Notes under the pieces: model-generated | Database searches by the model: none | What the model saw: only the letters and a program-made list of their open reading frames with translations | What the model was told of the DNA's origin: nothing | Translations under genes and position numbers: made by a program | Shown: positions 1 to 8,202 of the stretch, piece by piece | Layout: each line of letters starts with the position of its first letter | How positions within the stretch are numbered: the first letter of the stretch is position 1 | Assembly: GCA_937870805.1 (NCBI GenBank) | Contig: CALMZT010000583.1 | Span: 1 to 22,997 of the forward strand | DNA: 22,997 nt | Reading direction: 5' to 3' | Source of the DNA: an uncultured Chloroflexota bacterium | GTDB lineage: Bacteria; Chloroflexota; Anaerolineae; Aggregatilineales; Phototrophicaceae

Positions 1-47
1 TTACAGCCAAACAAGATGACGACTCCCGTGATGAGGAAGAAGCGTAG
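1..47 (+). CDS. C-terminal tail of an upstream gene, possibly RecA (partial)
   Basis: Reading from base 3, fourteen codons (TAKQDDDSRDEEEA) end at TAG 45-47. The strongly acidic end resembles the acidic C-terminus of many RecA proteins, and recA lies just upstream of rny in some bacteria such as Bacillus. Only the tail is visible, so the identity is a guess from acidity and position. Any other protein with an acidic end fits equally well. Confidence 0.35.
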   Translation, partial: TAKQDDDSRDEEEA

Positions 48-123
48 GCGGCTTTTATCCACACCACGTTTTACAGGAAGGAGGATGACGGCGTGGACTG
101 CACGATGCCGTCAACAAGGAGAC

Positions 124-1692
124 ATGCAGATTGAACCTGTTGTAGAAGTGATCGCCCTCGTGATCGCCCTCATCTTAGGGGTGATCGTAGGGATTGCGGG
201 GTTTTATTACTATCAAACACGCCGCCGCAGCAGTATTGTCCAACGCGCTGAGGAAGACGCTAGGGTCGTCATGAATCAGGCGAAGACAGCAGTGGAGCGC
301 GCCGTTGAGCAGTCAAGTTTGATTGTCAAAGAGGCTGAGGACAAAGCGAAGGATATTCAGAACGAAAACGAGCAGATTTTAGGACGGCGGCGGCGTGAGC
401 TTGACAAGGAGGATGAACGTCTGCGCCGCACACGTGAAGAAATGGATAAACGCTTGGAGCGCATGGAACAGCGTGAACAAAATCTGAACAAACGTCAGAG
501 CAAAATGGATAAGCAGCAAAATGACCTTGCCAAATTGCAAGAAGAACGAGTGGCAGAATTGCAGCGCATCTCTGAGATGACCACTGACGAGGCGCGTGCG
601 CAGTTATTGACCGCCGTTGAGGAAGACGCTCGTAAAGATATGGCGCGTGTCATTCGTCAGGTGGAGGCACAGGCACGCGAAGAAGCGGATACACGCGCGC
701 GTGATGTGATTTCGCTGGCAGTTCAACGTTTGGCGTCTGAGCACGTTTCGGAAATCTCTGTCAGCGTGGTTCCACTGCCCAGTGATGAGATGAAGGGACG
801 TATCATCGGGCGCAATGGGCGCAATATTCGCGCTTTTGAACTGGCAACGGGTGTTGACGTGATCGTTGACGATACCCCTGAAGCGATTACGATCAGCAGC
901 TTTGACCCGGTACGCCGCGAGGTCGCCAAGCGCACAATGGCGAAGCTCGTTACTGATGGGCGTATTCATCCGGCGCGTATTGAGAAATTGGTTGATGATG
1001 CGCGTGTCGAGGTAGAAAATGCGATTCGTGAAGAAGGCGAACGGGCTGCTTATGAAACAGGTGTTCCCGGTTTACATCCTGAAGTTCTAAAACTGGTGGG
1101 ACGGCTGAAATTCCGTACTAGCTATGGGCAAAACCAGCACGCCCACGCCATCGAAACTGCCCACATCGCCGGAATGATCGCTGCGGAGTTGGGCGCAAAT
1201 GTGGATATTGCCAAAGCAGCCGGGCTGCTGCATGACATTGGCAAAGCGATTGACCACGAAATTGAAGGTACCCATGCGCTGATTGGCGCTGATTTTGCCA
1301 AGCGCTACGGCGTCAATGCTAAAGTCGTCAACTGCATCGCCAGCCATCATCATGAGATTGAGCAGGAATGCGTTGAAGCCTACATTGTAGAAGCTGCTGA
1401 TGCGATTTCCGGCGCTCGTCCTGGCGCACGCCGCGAAAGTCTCGAAACGTACATCAAGCGCGTCAAGACGCTGGAAGAAATCGCCACAGGCTTTGATGGT
1501 GTTGAGCAAAGTTATGCGCTGCAAGCAGGGCGTGAAGTACGCATTATTGTGCGTCCCGATGTCATTGATGATTTGTCCGCACTCCGTCTCGCACGTGACA
1601 TCGCCCGCAAGATCGAGGAGTCGATGCAGTATCCCGGACAGATCAAAGTCCACGTAATCCGCGAAACACGTGCTGTTGATTTCGCCAAATAA
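124..1692 (+). CDS. rny: Ribonuclease Y (membrane-anchored endoribonuclease)
   Basis: RNase Y starts mRNA decay by endonucleolytic cleavage at the inner face of the membrane. The product is 522 aa, the usual family length. It has one N-terminal membrane helix (about residues 7-28), a long charged coiled coil (about 40-200), a KH RNA-binding domain with the GRIIGRNGRNIR loop starting at G225, and an HD hydrolase domain with the metal-binding pair H370-D371 in LLHDIGKAID. I chose ATG 124, behind AAGGAG at 116-121, because it puts the membrane helix at the N-terminus. The frame is open further up (ATG at 16 and 85) but those starts add a basic, non-conserved leader. A strong terminator follows. 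The family assignment is secure; the spacing of the ribosome-binding site is short. Confidence 0.96.
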   Translation: MQIEPVVEVIALVIALILGVIVGIAGFYYYQTRRRSSIVQRAEEDARVVMNQAKTAVERAVEQSSLIVKEAEDKAKDIQNENEQILGRRRRELDKEDERLRRTREEMDKRLERMEQREQNLNKRQSKMDKQQNDLAKLQEERVAELQRISEMTTDEARAQLLTAVEEDARKDMARVIRQVEAQAREEADTRARDVISLAVQRLASEHVSEISVSVVPLPSDEMKGRIIGRNGRNIRAFELATGVDVIVDDTPEAITISSFDPVRREVAKRTMAKLVTDGRIHPARIEKLVDDARVEVENAIREEGERAAYETGVPGLHPEVLKLVGRLKFRTSYGQNQHAHAIETAHIAGMIAAELGANVDIAKAAGLLHDIGKAIDHEIEGTHALIGADFAKRYGVNAKVVNCIASHHHEIEQECVEAYIVEAADAISGARPGARRESLETYIKRVKTLEEIATGFDGVEQSYALQAGREVRIIVRPDVIDDLSALRLARDIARKIEESMQYPGQIKVHVIRETRAVDFAK

Positions 1693-1712
1693 TCCAGGAT
1701 TGTGACAAACAG

Positions 1713-1746
1713 AAGACGGTTGCCCAAGTGAGCAACCGTCTTTTTA
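1713..1746 (+). terminator. Rho-independent terminator after rny
   Basis: The arms AGACGGTTGC (1714-1723) and GCAACCGTCT (1732-1741) pair perfectly over 10 bp around an 8-nt loop, followed by a short T-run. It begins 21 bp after the rny stop. Confidence 0.85.
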
Positions 1747-1759
1747 TTCAAGTAATGTC

Positions 1760-1782
1760 GGGTGAGACACATCGTCTCACCC
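1760..1782 (-). terminator. Hairpin downstream of the BMP lipoprotein gene
   Basis: GGGTGAGAC and GTCTCACCC pair perfectly over 9 bp around a 5-nt loop, 12 bp beyond the stop of the minus-strand lipoprotein gene. There is no T-run directly after it on the minus strand. It may act with the neighbouring rny terminator as a convergent termination zone, or simply protect the 3' end. Confidence 0.5.
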
Positions 1783-1794
1783 TATTTGACACCA

Positions 1795-4617
1795 TTACGG
1801 GGCAGTGGTTGCCTCTGCGGTGCCTTCCATTGTAGCTTCAGTTTCCTCAGTGGCTTCCATCGTCGCAGCTTCAGCAGGTTCCAGCAGTGCGCCTGTGACA
1901 GGATCGACGCCTGTTTCAATTGAGCCGTCACGAATGCCTGCGAGGATGTCCTCGATTTGAGCGGTGATTTCTTCCGGCACGTCGGCGTCATGCGCAGGGG
2001 CAAAGCTGATGCCGTCGTTAGCCACTTCCAGCACGTAGATTTCGCCACCCGGCCAGGCGCTCTCGTCGTCACCCACCGCGATTTCCAGCAGTTGGTAGAC
2101 GCCGTTGTCCACACGCTTCAGCGCGCTGCTGATCAGGCGGTCAGCGCCAGGTGTTTCACCCTCGCCAAAGGTGGTGAAATACTCGTCCTGATCGACACCG
2201 ATGACCCACACGCCTTCGCTGGCAGCGTAAGCAATCGCACCTGAACCCGTCGGACCGCCTGCACCGAAAATCACGTCCGCGCCATCACCGATGAACTGCT
2301 CAGCCGCCGCCGCACCACGATCTGGGGCAGTGAAGCTGTCGATGTACACACCCAGCACGTTGATGTCGGGGTTGATGTAGCGCGCACCCTGCTCGTAACC
2401 GTTGCGGAACTTAATCACCGGCGGGATGTCGATGCCATAGACGCCAGCAATCGTGCCGCTCTCGGTCATCAGCGCTGCCAGCGCGCCCACCAGGAAACCT
2501 GCCTGATCCTCACGGAACTGAATACCCACGTAGTTGCTGGGACCGCCCATGACGAACTGGTCGACGCCGATGAACAGCGTGTTGGGATTGGCTTCGGCTG
2601 CTGCCAGCGTGGCGTCAGCGATCAGGAAGCCGACGGTGACGATGGCATCATAGCCTTCGTCGAGGCAGGTGTTGATGTTGCTGGCATAGTCGGTTTGCGC
2701 TTGGGTTTCGATGAAGGTATTTTCCAGACCGAAGTCCTCGGCAGCGCGCTGCATCCCCTCATAGGCAAACTGGTTGAACGTGCCATCGTTGACGCGCCCG
2801 ACATCCGTCACCAGACACACCGACTGTATCCCGCCAAAACCTGTCGATACGGCTTCAGTCGCTGCCTCTGTCGGTGTTGGTGTTGCCATTTCGGTAGCTT
2901 CTTCAGTTGCAGCCTCAGTGGCTTCTTCAGTCACCATTTCGGTAGCTTCTTCGGTTGGCACAGCCGTAGCTGCCATCGCCACTTCAGTCGCGACTTCGGT
3001 TATTTCAGCCGTAGCTTCAGTAGCCTCTTCTGTCGCCATTTCAGTGGCTTCTTCTGTTGCAATTTCTTCAGTGGCGGCTTCGGTGGCTTCCATGCTCGCT
3101 TCTTGCGTAGCAGCCTCAACGGGTTCCAGCAGTGCGCCTGTGACAGGATCGACGCCTGTTTCAATTGAGCCGTCACGAATGCCTGCGAGGATGTCCTCGA
3201 TTTGAGCGGTGATTTCTTCCGGCACGTCGGCGTCATGCGCAGGGGCAAAGCTGATGCCGTCGTTAGCCACTTCCAGCACGTAGATTTCGCCACCCGGCCA
3301 GGCGCTCTCGTCGTCACCCACCGCGATTTCCAGCAGTTGGTAGACGCCGTTGTCCACACGCTTCAGCGCGCTGCTGATCAGGCGGTCAGCGCCAGGTGTT
3401 TCACCCTCGCCAAAGGTGGTGAAATACTCGTCCTGATCGACACCGATGACCCACACGCCTTCGCTGGCAGCGTAAGCAATCGCACCTGAACCCGTCGGAC
3501 CGCCTGCACCGAAAATCACGTCCGCGCCATCACCGATGAACTGCTCAGCCGCCGCCGCACCACGATCTGGGGCAGTGAAGCTGTCGATGTACACACCCAG
3601 CACGTTGATGTCGGGGTTGATGTAGCGCGCACCCTGCTCGTAACCGTTGCGGAACTTAATCACCGGCGGGATGTCGATGCCATAGACGCCAGCAATCGTG
3701 CCGCTCTCGGTCATCAGCGCTGCCAGCGCGCCCACCAGGAAACCTGCCTGATCCTCACGGAACTGAATACCCACGTAGTTGCTGGGACCGCCCATGACGA
3801 ACTGGTCGACGCCGATGAACAGCGTGTTGGGATTGGCTTCGGCTGCTGCCAGCGTGGCGTCAGCGATCAGGAAGCCGACGGTGACGATGGCATCATAGCC
3901 TTCGTCGAGGCAGGTGTTGATGTTGCTGGCATAGTCGGTTTGCGCTTGGGTTTCGATGAAGGTATTTTCCAGACCGAAGTCCTCGGCAGCGCGCTGCATC
4001 CCCTCATAGGCAAACTGGTTGAACGTGCCATCGTTGACGCGCCCGACATCCGTCACCAGACACACCGACTGTATCCCGCCAAAACCTGTCGATACGGCTT
4101 CAGTCGCTTCCTCTGTTGGTGTTGGCGTTGCCATTTCAGTCGCCGCTTCAGTTGCCATCGCGACTTCGGTAGCTTCTTCAGTCGCCGCTTCGGTCATTTC
4201 AACCGCCGCTTCCGTCGCTTCCTCAGTTGCCATTTCGGTAGCAACTTCAGTAGCTATTTCAGTGACTTCTTCTGTGGGCACAGCCGTTGCCGCCATCGCT
4301 ATCTCAGTCGCCGCTTCGGTCATCTCAGCCGCTGCTTCAGTGGCTGCTTCCGTCGCTTCCTCAGTGGCTGTTTCGGTTGTCATCTCAGTGGCATCCTCGG
4401 TTGCCATTTCAGTGGCTTCTTCAGTCGCCGCTTCAGTGGCAGCCTCAGTTGCCGCTTCGGCATCAGCTGTTGCCGCTTCAGTTGCGGCTTCCGTTGCCTC
4501 AGTTGTTGCACTGGGGACAGCGGTGGGGCGTGGCGTCGAAGTGGCTTGGGGTTGGCAGGCAGCCAACAGCACTCCTAACGTCAGCGCAACAAACAAGAAC
4601 AATAGTTTGGAACGCAT
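1795..4617 (-). CDS. BMP/PnrA-like substrate-binding lipoprotein with duplicated binding domain
   Basis: This 940-aa protein is predicted to be an extracytoplasmic lipoprotein that binds a solute, in this family usually a nucleoside, for an ABC importer. The signal peptide ends in the lipobox LAAC with lipidated C21. A Thr/Glu/Ala-rich linker (about 30-170) leads to a first BMP domain (about 171-499, containing CLVTDVGRVNDGTFNQFAYEG). A second linker (about 500-585) leads to a second domain (about 586-914) with the same amino acids, then a short TE-rich tail. Normal family members have one domain of about 330 residues. ATG 4617 follows GAGGAGGG at good spacing. Reading further up to base 4713 only adds leader residues ahead of the signal peptide. 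No importer permease or ATPase of this family lies nearby; the ABC genes next door are of the ABC-2 export type. The ligand is unknown. Confidence 0.93.
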   Translation of the reverse strand: MRSKLLFLFVALTLGVLLAACQPQATSTPRPTAVPSATTEATEAATEAATADAEAATEAATEAATEEATEMATEDATEMTTETATEEATEAATEAAAEMTEAATEIAMAATAVPTEEVTEIATEVATEMATEEATEAAVEMTEAATEEATEVAMATEAATEMATPTPTEEATEAVSTGFGGIQSVCLVTDVGRVNDGTFNQFAYEGMQRAAEDFGLENTFIETQAQTDYASNINTCLDEGYDAIVTVGFLIADATLAAAEANPNTLFIGVDQFVMGGPSNYVGIQFREDQAGFLVGALAALMTESGTIAGVYGIDIPPVIKFRNGYEQGARYINPDINVLGVYIDSFTAPDRGAAAAEQFIGDGADVIFGAGGPTGSGAIAYAASEGVWVIGVDQDEYFTTFGEGETPGADRLISSALKRVDNGVYQLLEIAVGDDESAWPGGEIYVLEVANDGISFAPAHDADVPEEITAQIEDILAGIRDGSIETGVDPVTGALLEPVEAATQEASMEATEAATEEIATEEATEMATEEATEATAEITEVATEVAMAATAVPTEEATEMVTEEATEAATEEATEMATPTPTEAATEAVSTGFGGIQSVCLVTDVGRVNDGTFNQFAYEGMQRAAEDFGLENTFIETQAQTDYASNINTCLDEGYDAIVTVGFLIADATLAAAEANPNTLFIGVDQFVMGGPSNYVGIQFREDQAGFLVGALAALMTESGTIAGVYGIDIPPVIKFRNGYEQGARYINPDINVLGVYIDSFTAPDRGAAAAEQFIGDGADVIFGAGGPTGSGAIAYAASEGVWVIGVDQDEYFTTFGEGETPGADRLISSALKRVDNGVYQLLEIAVGDDESAWPGGEIYVLEVANDGISFAPAHDADVPEEITAQIEDILAGIRDGSIETGVDPVTGALLEPAEAATMEATEETEATMEGTAEATTAP
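1877..2863 (-). repeat. Direct repeat copy of the BMP domain (downstream copy)
   Basis: This 987-bp stretch encodes the second BMP domain. Compared by eye it matches 3122-4108 base for base at a constant offset of 1245. Identity stops abruptly at both ends: 1876/3121 and 2864/4109 differ and the flanking linkers diverge. Confidence 0.93.
2864..3121 (-). repeat. Low-complexity TE-rich linker between the two BMP domains
   Basis: This is a degenerate array of short units encoding (A/V)TEEATEMATE-type sequence. It reads on the plus strand as recurring GCTTCAGT-like blocks. It encodes the inter-domain linker of about 86 residues. It is probably a flexible surface spacer, and its DNA is prone to slippage and unequal recombination. 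Confidence 0.85.
3122..4108 (-). repeat. Direct repeat copy of the BMP domain (upstream copy)
   Basis: This is the partner of 1877-2863 and encodes the first BMP domain (about residues 171-499). I found no base difference between the copies, including at third codon positions, whereas the adjoining linkers differ several times within the first 40 bases. Confidence 0.93.
4109..4531 (-). repeat. Low-complexity TE-rich N-terminal linker
   Basis: About 140 residues made almost entirely of A, T, E, M and V, in repeats such as ATEAATEAATEEATE, between the lipidated cysteine and the first binding domain. The opposite strand has long open frames here (for example 4019-4735) only because the repeat unit lacks stops in every phase. 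Confidence 0.85.
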
Positions 4618-4728
4618 ATATATTCCCTCCTCAAAAACGAAAGTTTTGCGCAGGTCTAAACCTGAATCGGCACAGTGCGTAATAGTACCATCTCTCACAA
4701 ATATTGAAAACAACTCGCGCTACAAAAT

Positions 4729-4734
4729 ATTATA
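4729..4734 (-). promoter_or_regulatory. Candidate -10 box for the BMP lipoprotein gene
   Basis: TATAAT on the minus strand lies in an AT-rich stretch about 112 bp before the lipoprotein ATG. I see no convincing -35 at 16-18 bp. The implied leader of roughly 105 nt contains a small inverted repeat, CAGGT/ACCTG, at 4651-4664. Confidence 0.4.
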
Positions 4735-4781
4735 AAATTGTTGTAAGAATTGACTAAATTTTGCTCGAAATGATCCAAACC

Positions 4782-4804
4782 AAAAAACTGGCAGCGCCTA
4801 CCAG
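4782..4804 (-). terminator. Rho-independent terminator of the ABC-2 operon
   Basis: On the minus strand CTGGTAG pairs with CTGCCAG (7 bp, one G-U pair) around a 3-nt loop, followed at once by six Ts. It lies 24 bp past the permease stop. Confidence 0.7.
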
Positions 4805-4827
4805 CTTTTGTAGAATAGATGCTTTAG

Positions 4828-5640
4828 CTACACCCCAATGTCACGCCGTTGGAATATGAACACACTCAACACCAATGCAATCACCGTCGCCCCTAACAGC
4901 ACCGTCATGTCGAAAAGGGACAGACCATTCTTGATGACATTTTCGCCGTTATAGTAGGCGAAAAAAGATATAGCCCGAACTTGGTTGATAACACTCTCTG
5001 AGGCAGATCGTCCAATCGTATCCAAGAAATAGCTGCCCAGGACAAAGACGAACGCCAATGTCATTGCCGCTCCACGACGACGCACAGTCACACCAAGCAA
5101 CATCGTGATTGCTACAGTCAGCAAAGTACCGGGGACAATGTTAATTGTGCCTTCGACCATACGCTGCATGTTTACTTGTAGGGCAGGTGTTACCAGTAAA
5201 CCACCCCAAAGGAAAAGGAAGGTCACGAGGACGATTACTATCACATTCACCGTGTAAGCCGCAAAACGTTCGACCACAACTTGCCAGCGTGGTGTAGGCA
5301 GGCTCAAGACGACATCCATAATGCCACGATCTTCTTCGTTGATTGTGATATTGAGTCCAGCGAAGATCCCGTAGATAGCGAAGACCAGTAAGATGAATCC
5401 AAAGAACTGAAGCGATAGGTAGCCTTCGGGCGTACTGTAGAAAGACATGTCACTACCAGCGCCGAATAGCTGAAGCATCGCTGGTGGCATCGACTCGAGC
5501 AGTTCACCGATCTGTCGAATAGCATTTGCGTCAGGTATGGCAACAATTTGCAGCGCTGTGATGGAGCCAACTCCTAGACTCCACCATAACACAGTACGCC
5601 AACTGCGGCGCAGCGTATCCATGAAAATCACCCCGGTCAT
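4828..5640 (-). CDS. ABC-2 type transporter permease
   Basis: This 270-aa integral membrane protein is the channel half of an ABC exporter. It shows about six hydrophobic segments in the ABC-2 order: near residues 15-35, a pair around 75-100, then clusters near 125-150, 165-190, 195-210 and 240-265. The cytoplasmic loop NEEDRGIMDVVLSLPTPRW after the second helix is typical of the family's coupling region. Its ATG overlaps the ATPase stop by 4 bp (ATGA, 5637-5640) and GGAGGT lies just ahead inside the ATPase gene, so translation is probably coupled. The substrate cannot be told from sequence. A TetR-type regulator upstream would fit drug or lipid export. Confidence 0.88.
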   Translation of the reverse strand: MTGVIFMDTLRRSWRTVLWWSLGVGSITALQIVAIPDANAIRQIGELLESMPPAMLQLFGAGSDMSFYSTPEGYLSLQFFGFILLVFAIYGIFAGLNITINEEDRGIMDVVLSLPTPRWQVVVERFAAYTVNVIVIVLVTFLFLWGGLLVTPALQVNMQRMVEGTINIVPGTLLTVAITMLLGVTVRRRGAAMTLAFVFVLGSYFLDTIGRSASESVINQVRAISFFAYYNGENVIKNGLSLFDMTVLLGATVIALVLSVFIFQRRDIGV

Positions 5641-6575
5641 TTTGCCACCTCCACCTTAGGCTCAATGTTCTTCTGCTTGTTATTTTCACCGTAAAAAGTC
5701 AGGAAGACTTCTTCTAGTGACGGTTCTTCAGTATCAATATCGACAATGTACTGATCGCCTACTGCGCGCAGCAGCGGATCGAAATCGCCTGCCAATCGCA
5801 GTCGCAGTGTATTGTCGTGTACGCTGACATCGCTCACACCCGGCACGCCAGCTAAATGCGATACAGGCACTGCGTTGCGGAAACGTATAGTAACCCACTG
5901 GAAATCCGTTGTGCGCAGTTGATGCACACTTTCGACAGTCTTAAGCAGACCATTGCGCAAAATGCCTACACGATCACAATTCGTCTGCACTTCCGCAAGG
6001 TTATGCGACGACATGAATATAGTACGTCCCTCAGCTTTGACCTCTGCGAGAATCTGATATAGTGTTTGCTGTACCAGGGGATCAAGCCCGTTGGTCGGCT
6101 CATCTAAAATCAACAGTTCGGGCTTGCTCATCATGGCAACGACCAAACCGAGTTTGCGCTTATTCCCGGTTGAATACTGGCGAACCTTCAACTTTGCATC
6201 GAGTCCCAAACGCTCGATGAGCTGCCGCATATAGTTGGCGTCAACACCACCCCGCACACGAATGACGTAATCCAAAACCTGTTTTCCGATCATGTTATCC
6301 CACAGGTTCAATTCGCCCGGTAGATAACCCAATTTGCGGCGGATTTTGAGCGTGTCCTTTTGAGCATCCATGCCAAGCACTGTGGCGTGCCCCATGTCAG
6401 GGCGGATGAGATCAAGGAGTAGACGAATAGTCGTGGTTTTGCCTGCGCCGTTCGGTCCCAAATAACCGAAAATCTCCCCCTCCATCACGCGCAGGTTAAG
6501 ATTTTCCAGCGCGTACTTCCCGCGAGTATAAGCCTTCGTCAAATTCTCCGTCTGAATGACGGCAGTTGTAGCCAT
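5637..6575 (-). CDS. ABC transporter ATP-binding protein (ABC-2 exporter)
   Basis: This 312-aa cytosolic ATPase powers the adjacent permease. Walker A is GPNGAGKTT at residues 40-48 (K46), Walker B LLILDEP at 154-160 with catalytic E159, followed by the D-loop in TNGLD and the H-loop in SSHNLAEV. The signature is STGNK near 135-139, a relaxed form of LSGGQ common in DrrA/CcmA-like exporters. The C-terminal 80-90 residues form the regulatory extension typical of this group. ATG 6575 follows GGAGGGAGG at good spacing. A promoter lies at 6621-6648, so the pair can be transcribed without the damaged hydrolase and regulator genes upstream. Confidence 0.93.
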   Translation of the reverse strand: MATTAVIQTENLTKAYTRGKYALENLNLRVMEGEIFGYLGPNGAGKTTTIRLLLDLIRPDMGHATVLGMDAQKDTLKIRRKLGYLPGELNLWDNMIGKQVLDYVIRVRGGVDANYMRQLIERLGLDAKLKVRQYSTGNKRKLGLVVAMMSKPELLILDEPTNGLDPLVQQTLYQILAEVKAEGRTIFMSSHNLAEVQTNCDRVGILRNGLLKTVESVHQLRTTDFQWVTIRFRNAVPVSHLAGVPGVSDVSVHDNTLRLRLAGDFDPLLRAVGDQYIVDIDTEEPSLEEVFLTFYGENNKQKNIEPKVEVAK

Positions 6576-6609
6576 GATATAACCTCCCTCCGTACATTTT
6601 AAAATGAGC

Positions 6610-6648
6610 TATAATAAAATATTATACTAGTCTAAATCGAAAACTCAA
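6610..6648 (-). promoter_or_regulatory. Promoter of the ABC-2 operon with a palindrome over the -10
   Basis: On the minus strand TTGAGT (6643-6648) and TATAAT (6621-6626) are separated by 16 bp, close to a sigma-70-type consensus. A perfect inverted repeat TATAATA/TATTATA with a 3-bp spacer (6610-6626) covers the -10 box and could bind a repressor. In such AT-rich DNA it may also be chance. It does not resemble the TetR operator at 8203-8226. Confidence 0.5.
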
Positions 6649-6660
6649 AAATATAGAATA

Positions 6661-7455
6661 CTACTCATTTGAGCTAAATTCCTTGCAAAAATTTAGCAAA
6701 ATCGTATTGGAGAACTCAGGGTTGTCCTGATTGGCGCAGTGTCCCGCGTCAGGAAGCACGATGTACTGGCAATGTGGTTCACGCGCTGCCCAACGTTGCG
6801 CGCCCTTCTTGATATTACCCGTGCCGTCATGCTCACCGTGAACAAGCACTAGTGGATGTTCAATGCGATAGTTCGGTTCTTCATGTAAACAGCCCACCGT
6901 TTCCAGAAAAATCGTTGAAAATTCTTCCTTCGACAAGTTGCTGAATACGTCCTCAAGATAGGCTCGCACGTCTTTCTTGACAGCGCTTGCCTGTACGCTT
7001 TGACGTTTGAGCATTTCCGCCGGATAAAACTTGAGCAATGCTGGTGTGATGCTCAAAATTCATTTGTCCAACCACGATAACGGGAACGTGTTACAGGCGC
7101 AGCCAATCAATACAAGCGCGTTCACACGTTCAGGATGCAGGAAGACCACCTCTTGCGAGAGATTGCCCCCCATCGACTGCCCGGCAAAGATGGCTTGTTG
7201 ACATCCAATTTCATCCAGAATTACCAGCAAATCATCGACAGCCTCGCGTAGAGAAAACTTGCTGTTCAGTGGGCGAGAGAGCCTGTGTCCGCGTACATCC
7301 CACGTCACTACAGGATATTGCCCTGCAAGTGCCTTGACTTGTGCATCAAACATGCGGTGATCTGTGCCTGCGCCATGCGTGAAAACGATCAACGGCTTGG
7401 CAGCATCACCCTCATGCAGCCAGTAATGAACTGGACAACCATTTGTCTGTAGCAC
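6661..7455 (-). pseudogene. Alpha/beta hydrolase interrupted by an in-frame TGA
   Basis: Reading one frame from GTG 7455 to TAG 6661-6663 gives a complete alpha/beta hydrolase of about 264 codons, broken only by TGA at 7060-7062. The first part (131 codons) has the oxyanion HG in FTHGAG and the nucleophile elbow GQSMGG with S94. The second part has the acidic residue in VHGEHDGTG and the histidine in LPDAGHCANQDNP. All catalytic residues therefore survive on either side of the stop. TGG or CGA changed to TGA by one transition would explain it. The start is also suspect: a frame from ATG 7480 (MNISIVEE...) would join this one if one base were removed from the A-run near 7456-7458, so a one-base indel is possible. 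The substrate is unknown. It lies 48 bp behind the TetR gene and is probably co-transcribed with it. Confidence 0.85.
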
Positions 7456-7502
7456 TTTCCTCGACTATTGAGATATTCATCGTCATTCTTCTTTTTAGAA
7501 CC

Positions 7503-8183
7503 CTATTGCTGTCGTCGAATCAAATCTTTAGTTTGGTTCATGAGTGCGATGTAAAGCTGTTTGTTCTTTTCTATATCACTTGTATCGTTGGGGTTAAGCC
7601 CCTCTTGTAAAATAGTTCCTAGCGCGTGTCGCAATTCATCTAAATTTGCTTGAGCTTCACGCGGTAGGATGTCGTCAATCAACAGAAATCCATAGCGCAG
7701 TGCTGCCAGAATCGTCGTTATTGCCTTTGGGCTGAGATCGCGCCGTATTAAGCCTGCGTCCTGCTACTGCGCCACCAAATCCATGCCAAGTGCGACCAGT
7801 GGTTTATAACGCTCCGAATGCATCATGTAGCGCACAAAGTCACCGAGAACACGTCGATCATTACTGTAAAGCGCTTTCATCAGCGGATTTGCGGCGATGG
7901 CAATCAATGAATTGGTATAAAGTCCCGCGATAGTTCCACCTTGGGGATCTTTTTCCAGTCGATCCGCAATGTCTTGGCTGAGTTGTTCCACTGCTCGCAG
8001 CACCAACTCCTCAAAGAGCGCCTCTTTGCTGCTGAAATGCAGGTAAACTGCGCCTTTTGAGATACCTGCTTCATGCGCGATGTCGCTGATAGTCGTCTTG
8101 TTGTAGCCATAGCGCGTGATTAAACGTTCTGCGGCGTCTAAAATTCGGGTTTCTCGTTCTGGATTATTTTTCTGCTGTTCCAA
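7503..8183 (-). pseudogene. TetR family regulator interrupted by an in-frame TAG
   Basis: From TTG 8183 the frame encodes 139 residues. It starts with a TetR helix-turn-helix (about 15-60: TTISDIAHEAGISKGAVYLH, then FSSKEALFEEL) and enters the ligand-binding helices. It then meets TAG at 7764-7766. The same frame continues for 86 more sense codons to TAG 7503-7505 with helical sequence (AITTILAALRYGFLLIDD...). The restored length of about 226 is normal for TetR proteins. CAG to TAG is a single transition. The truncated product keeps the DNA-binding domain but lacks much of the dimerisation region, so it probably cannot bind its operator normally. An immediately upstream TGA forces the TTG start. 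The likely targets are its own promoter, the hydrolase and possibly the exporter. Confidence 0.87.
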
Positions 8184-8202
8184 GTCATCTCATTTGGACT
8201 AT

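Noticed and set aside
16..123. N-terminal extension of RNase Y from ATG 16 or ATG 85
   Set aside because: It would put a basic 36- or 13-residue leader before the membrane helix. ATG 124 has its own AAGGAG and gives the family length, and the region overlaps the end of the upstream gene.
4019..4735. Plus-strand frames rich in Ser/Val/Ala opposite the lipoprotein linkers
   Set aside because: They are complements of the TE-rich repeat, which lacks stops in several phases. The minus frame has a lipobox, ribosome-binding site and known domain.
7060..7766. Stop-codon reassignment (TGA as Trp, TAG as Gln) as explanation of the two interrupted genes
   Set aside because: The exporter ATPase, nth, greA and msrB end in TGA, and the permease, STAS-like and second kinase genes end in TAG, all at sensible positions. 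Both codons are therefore normal stops here.
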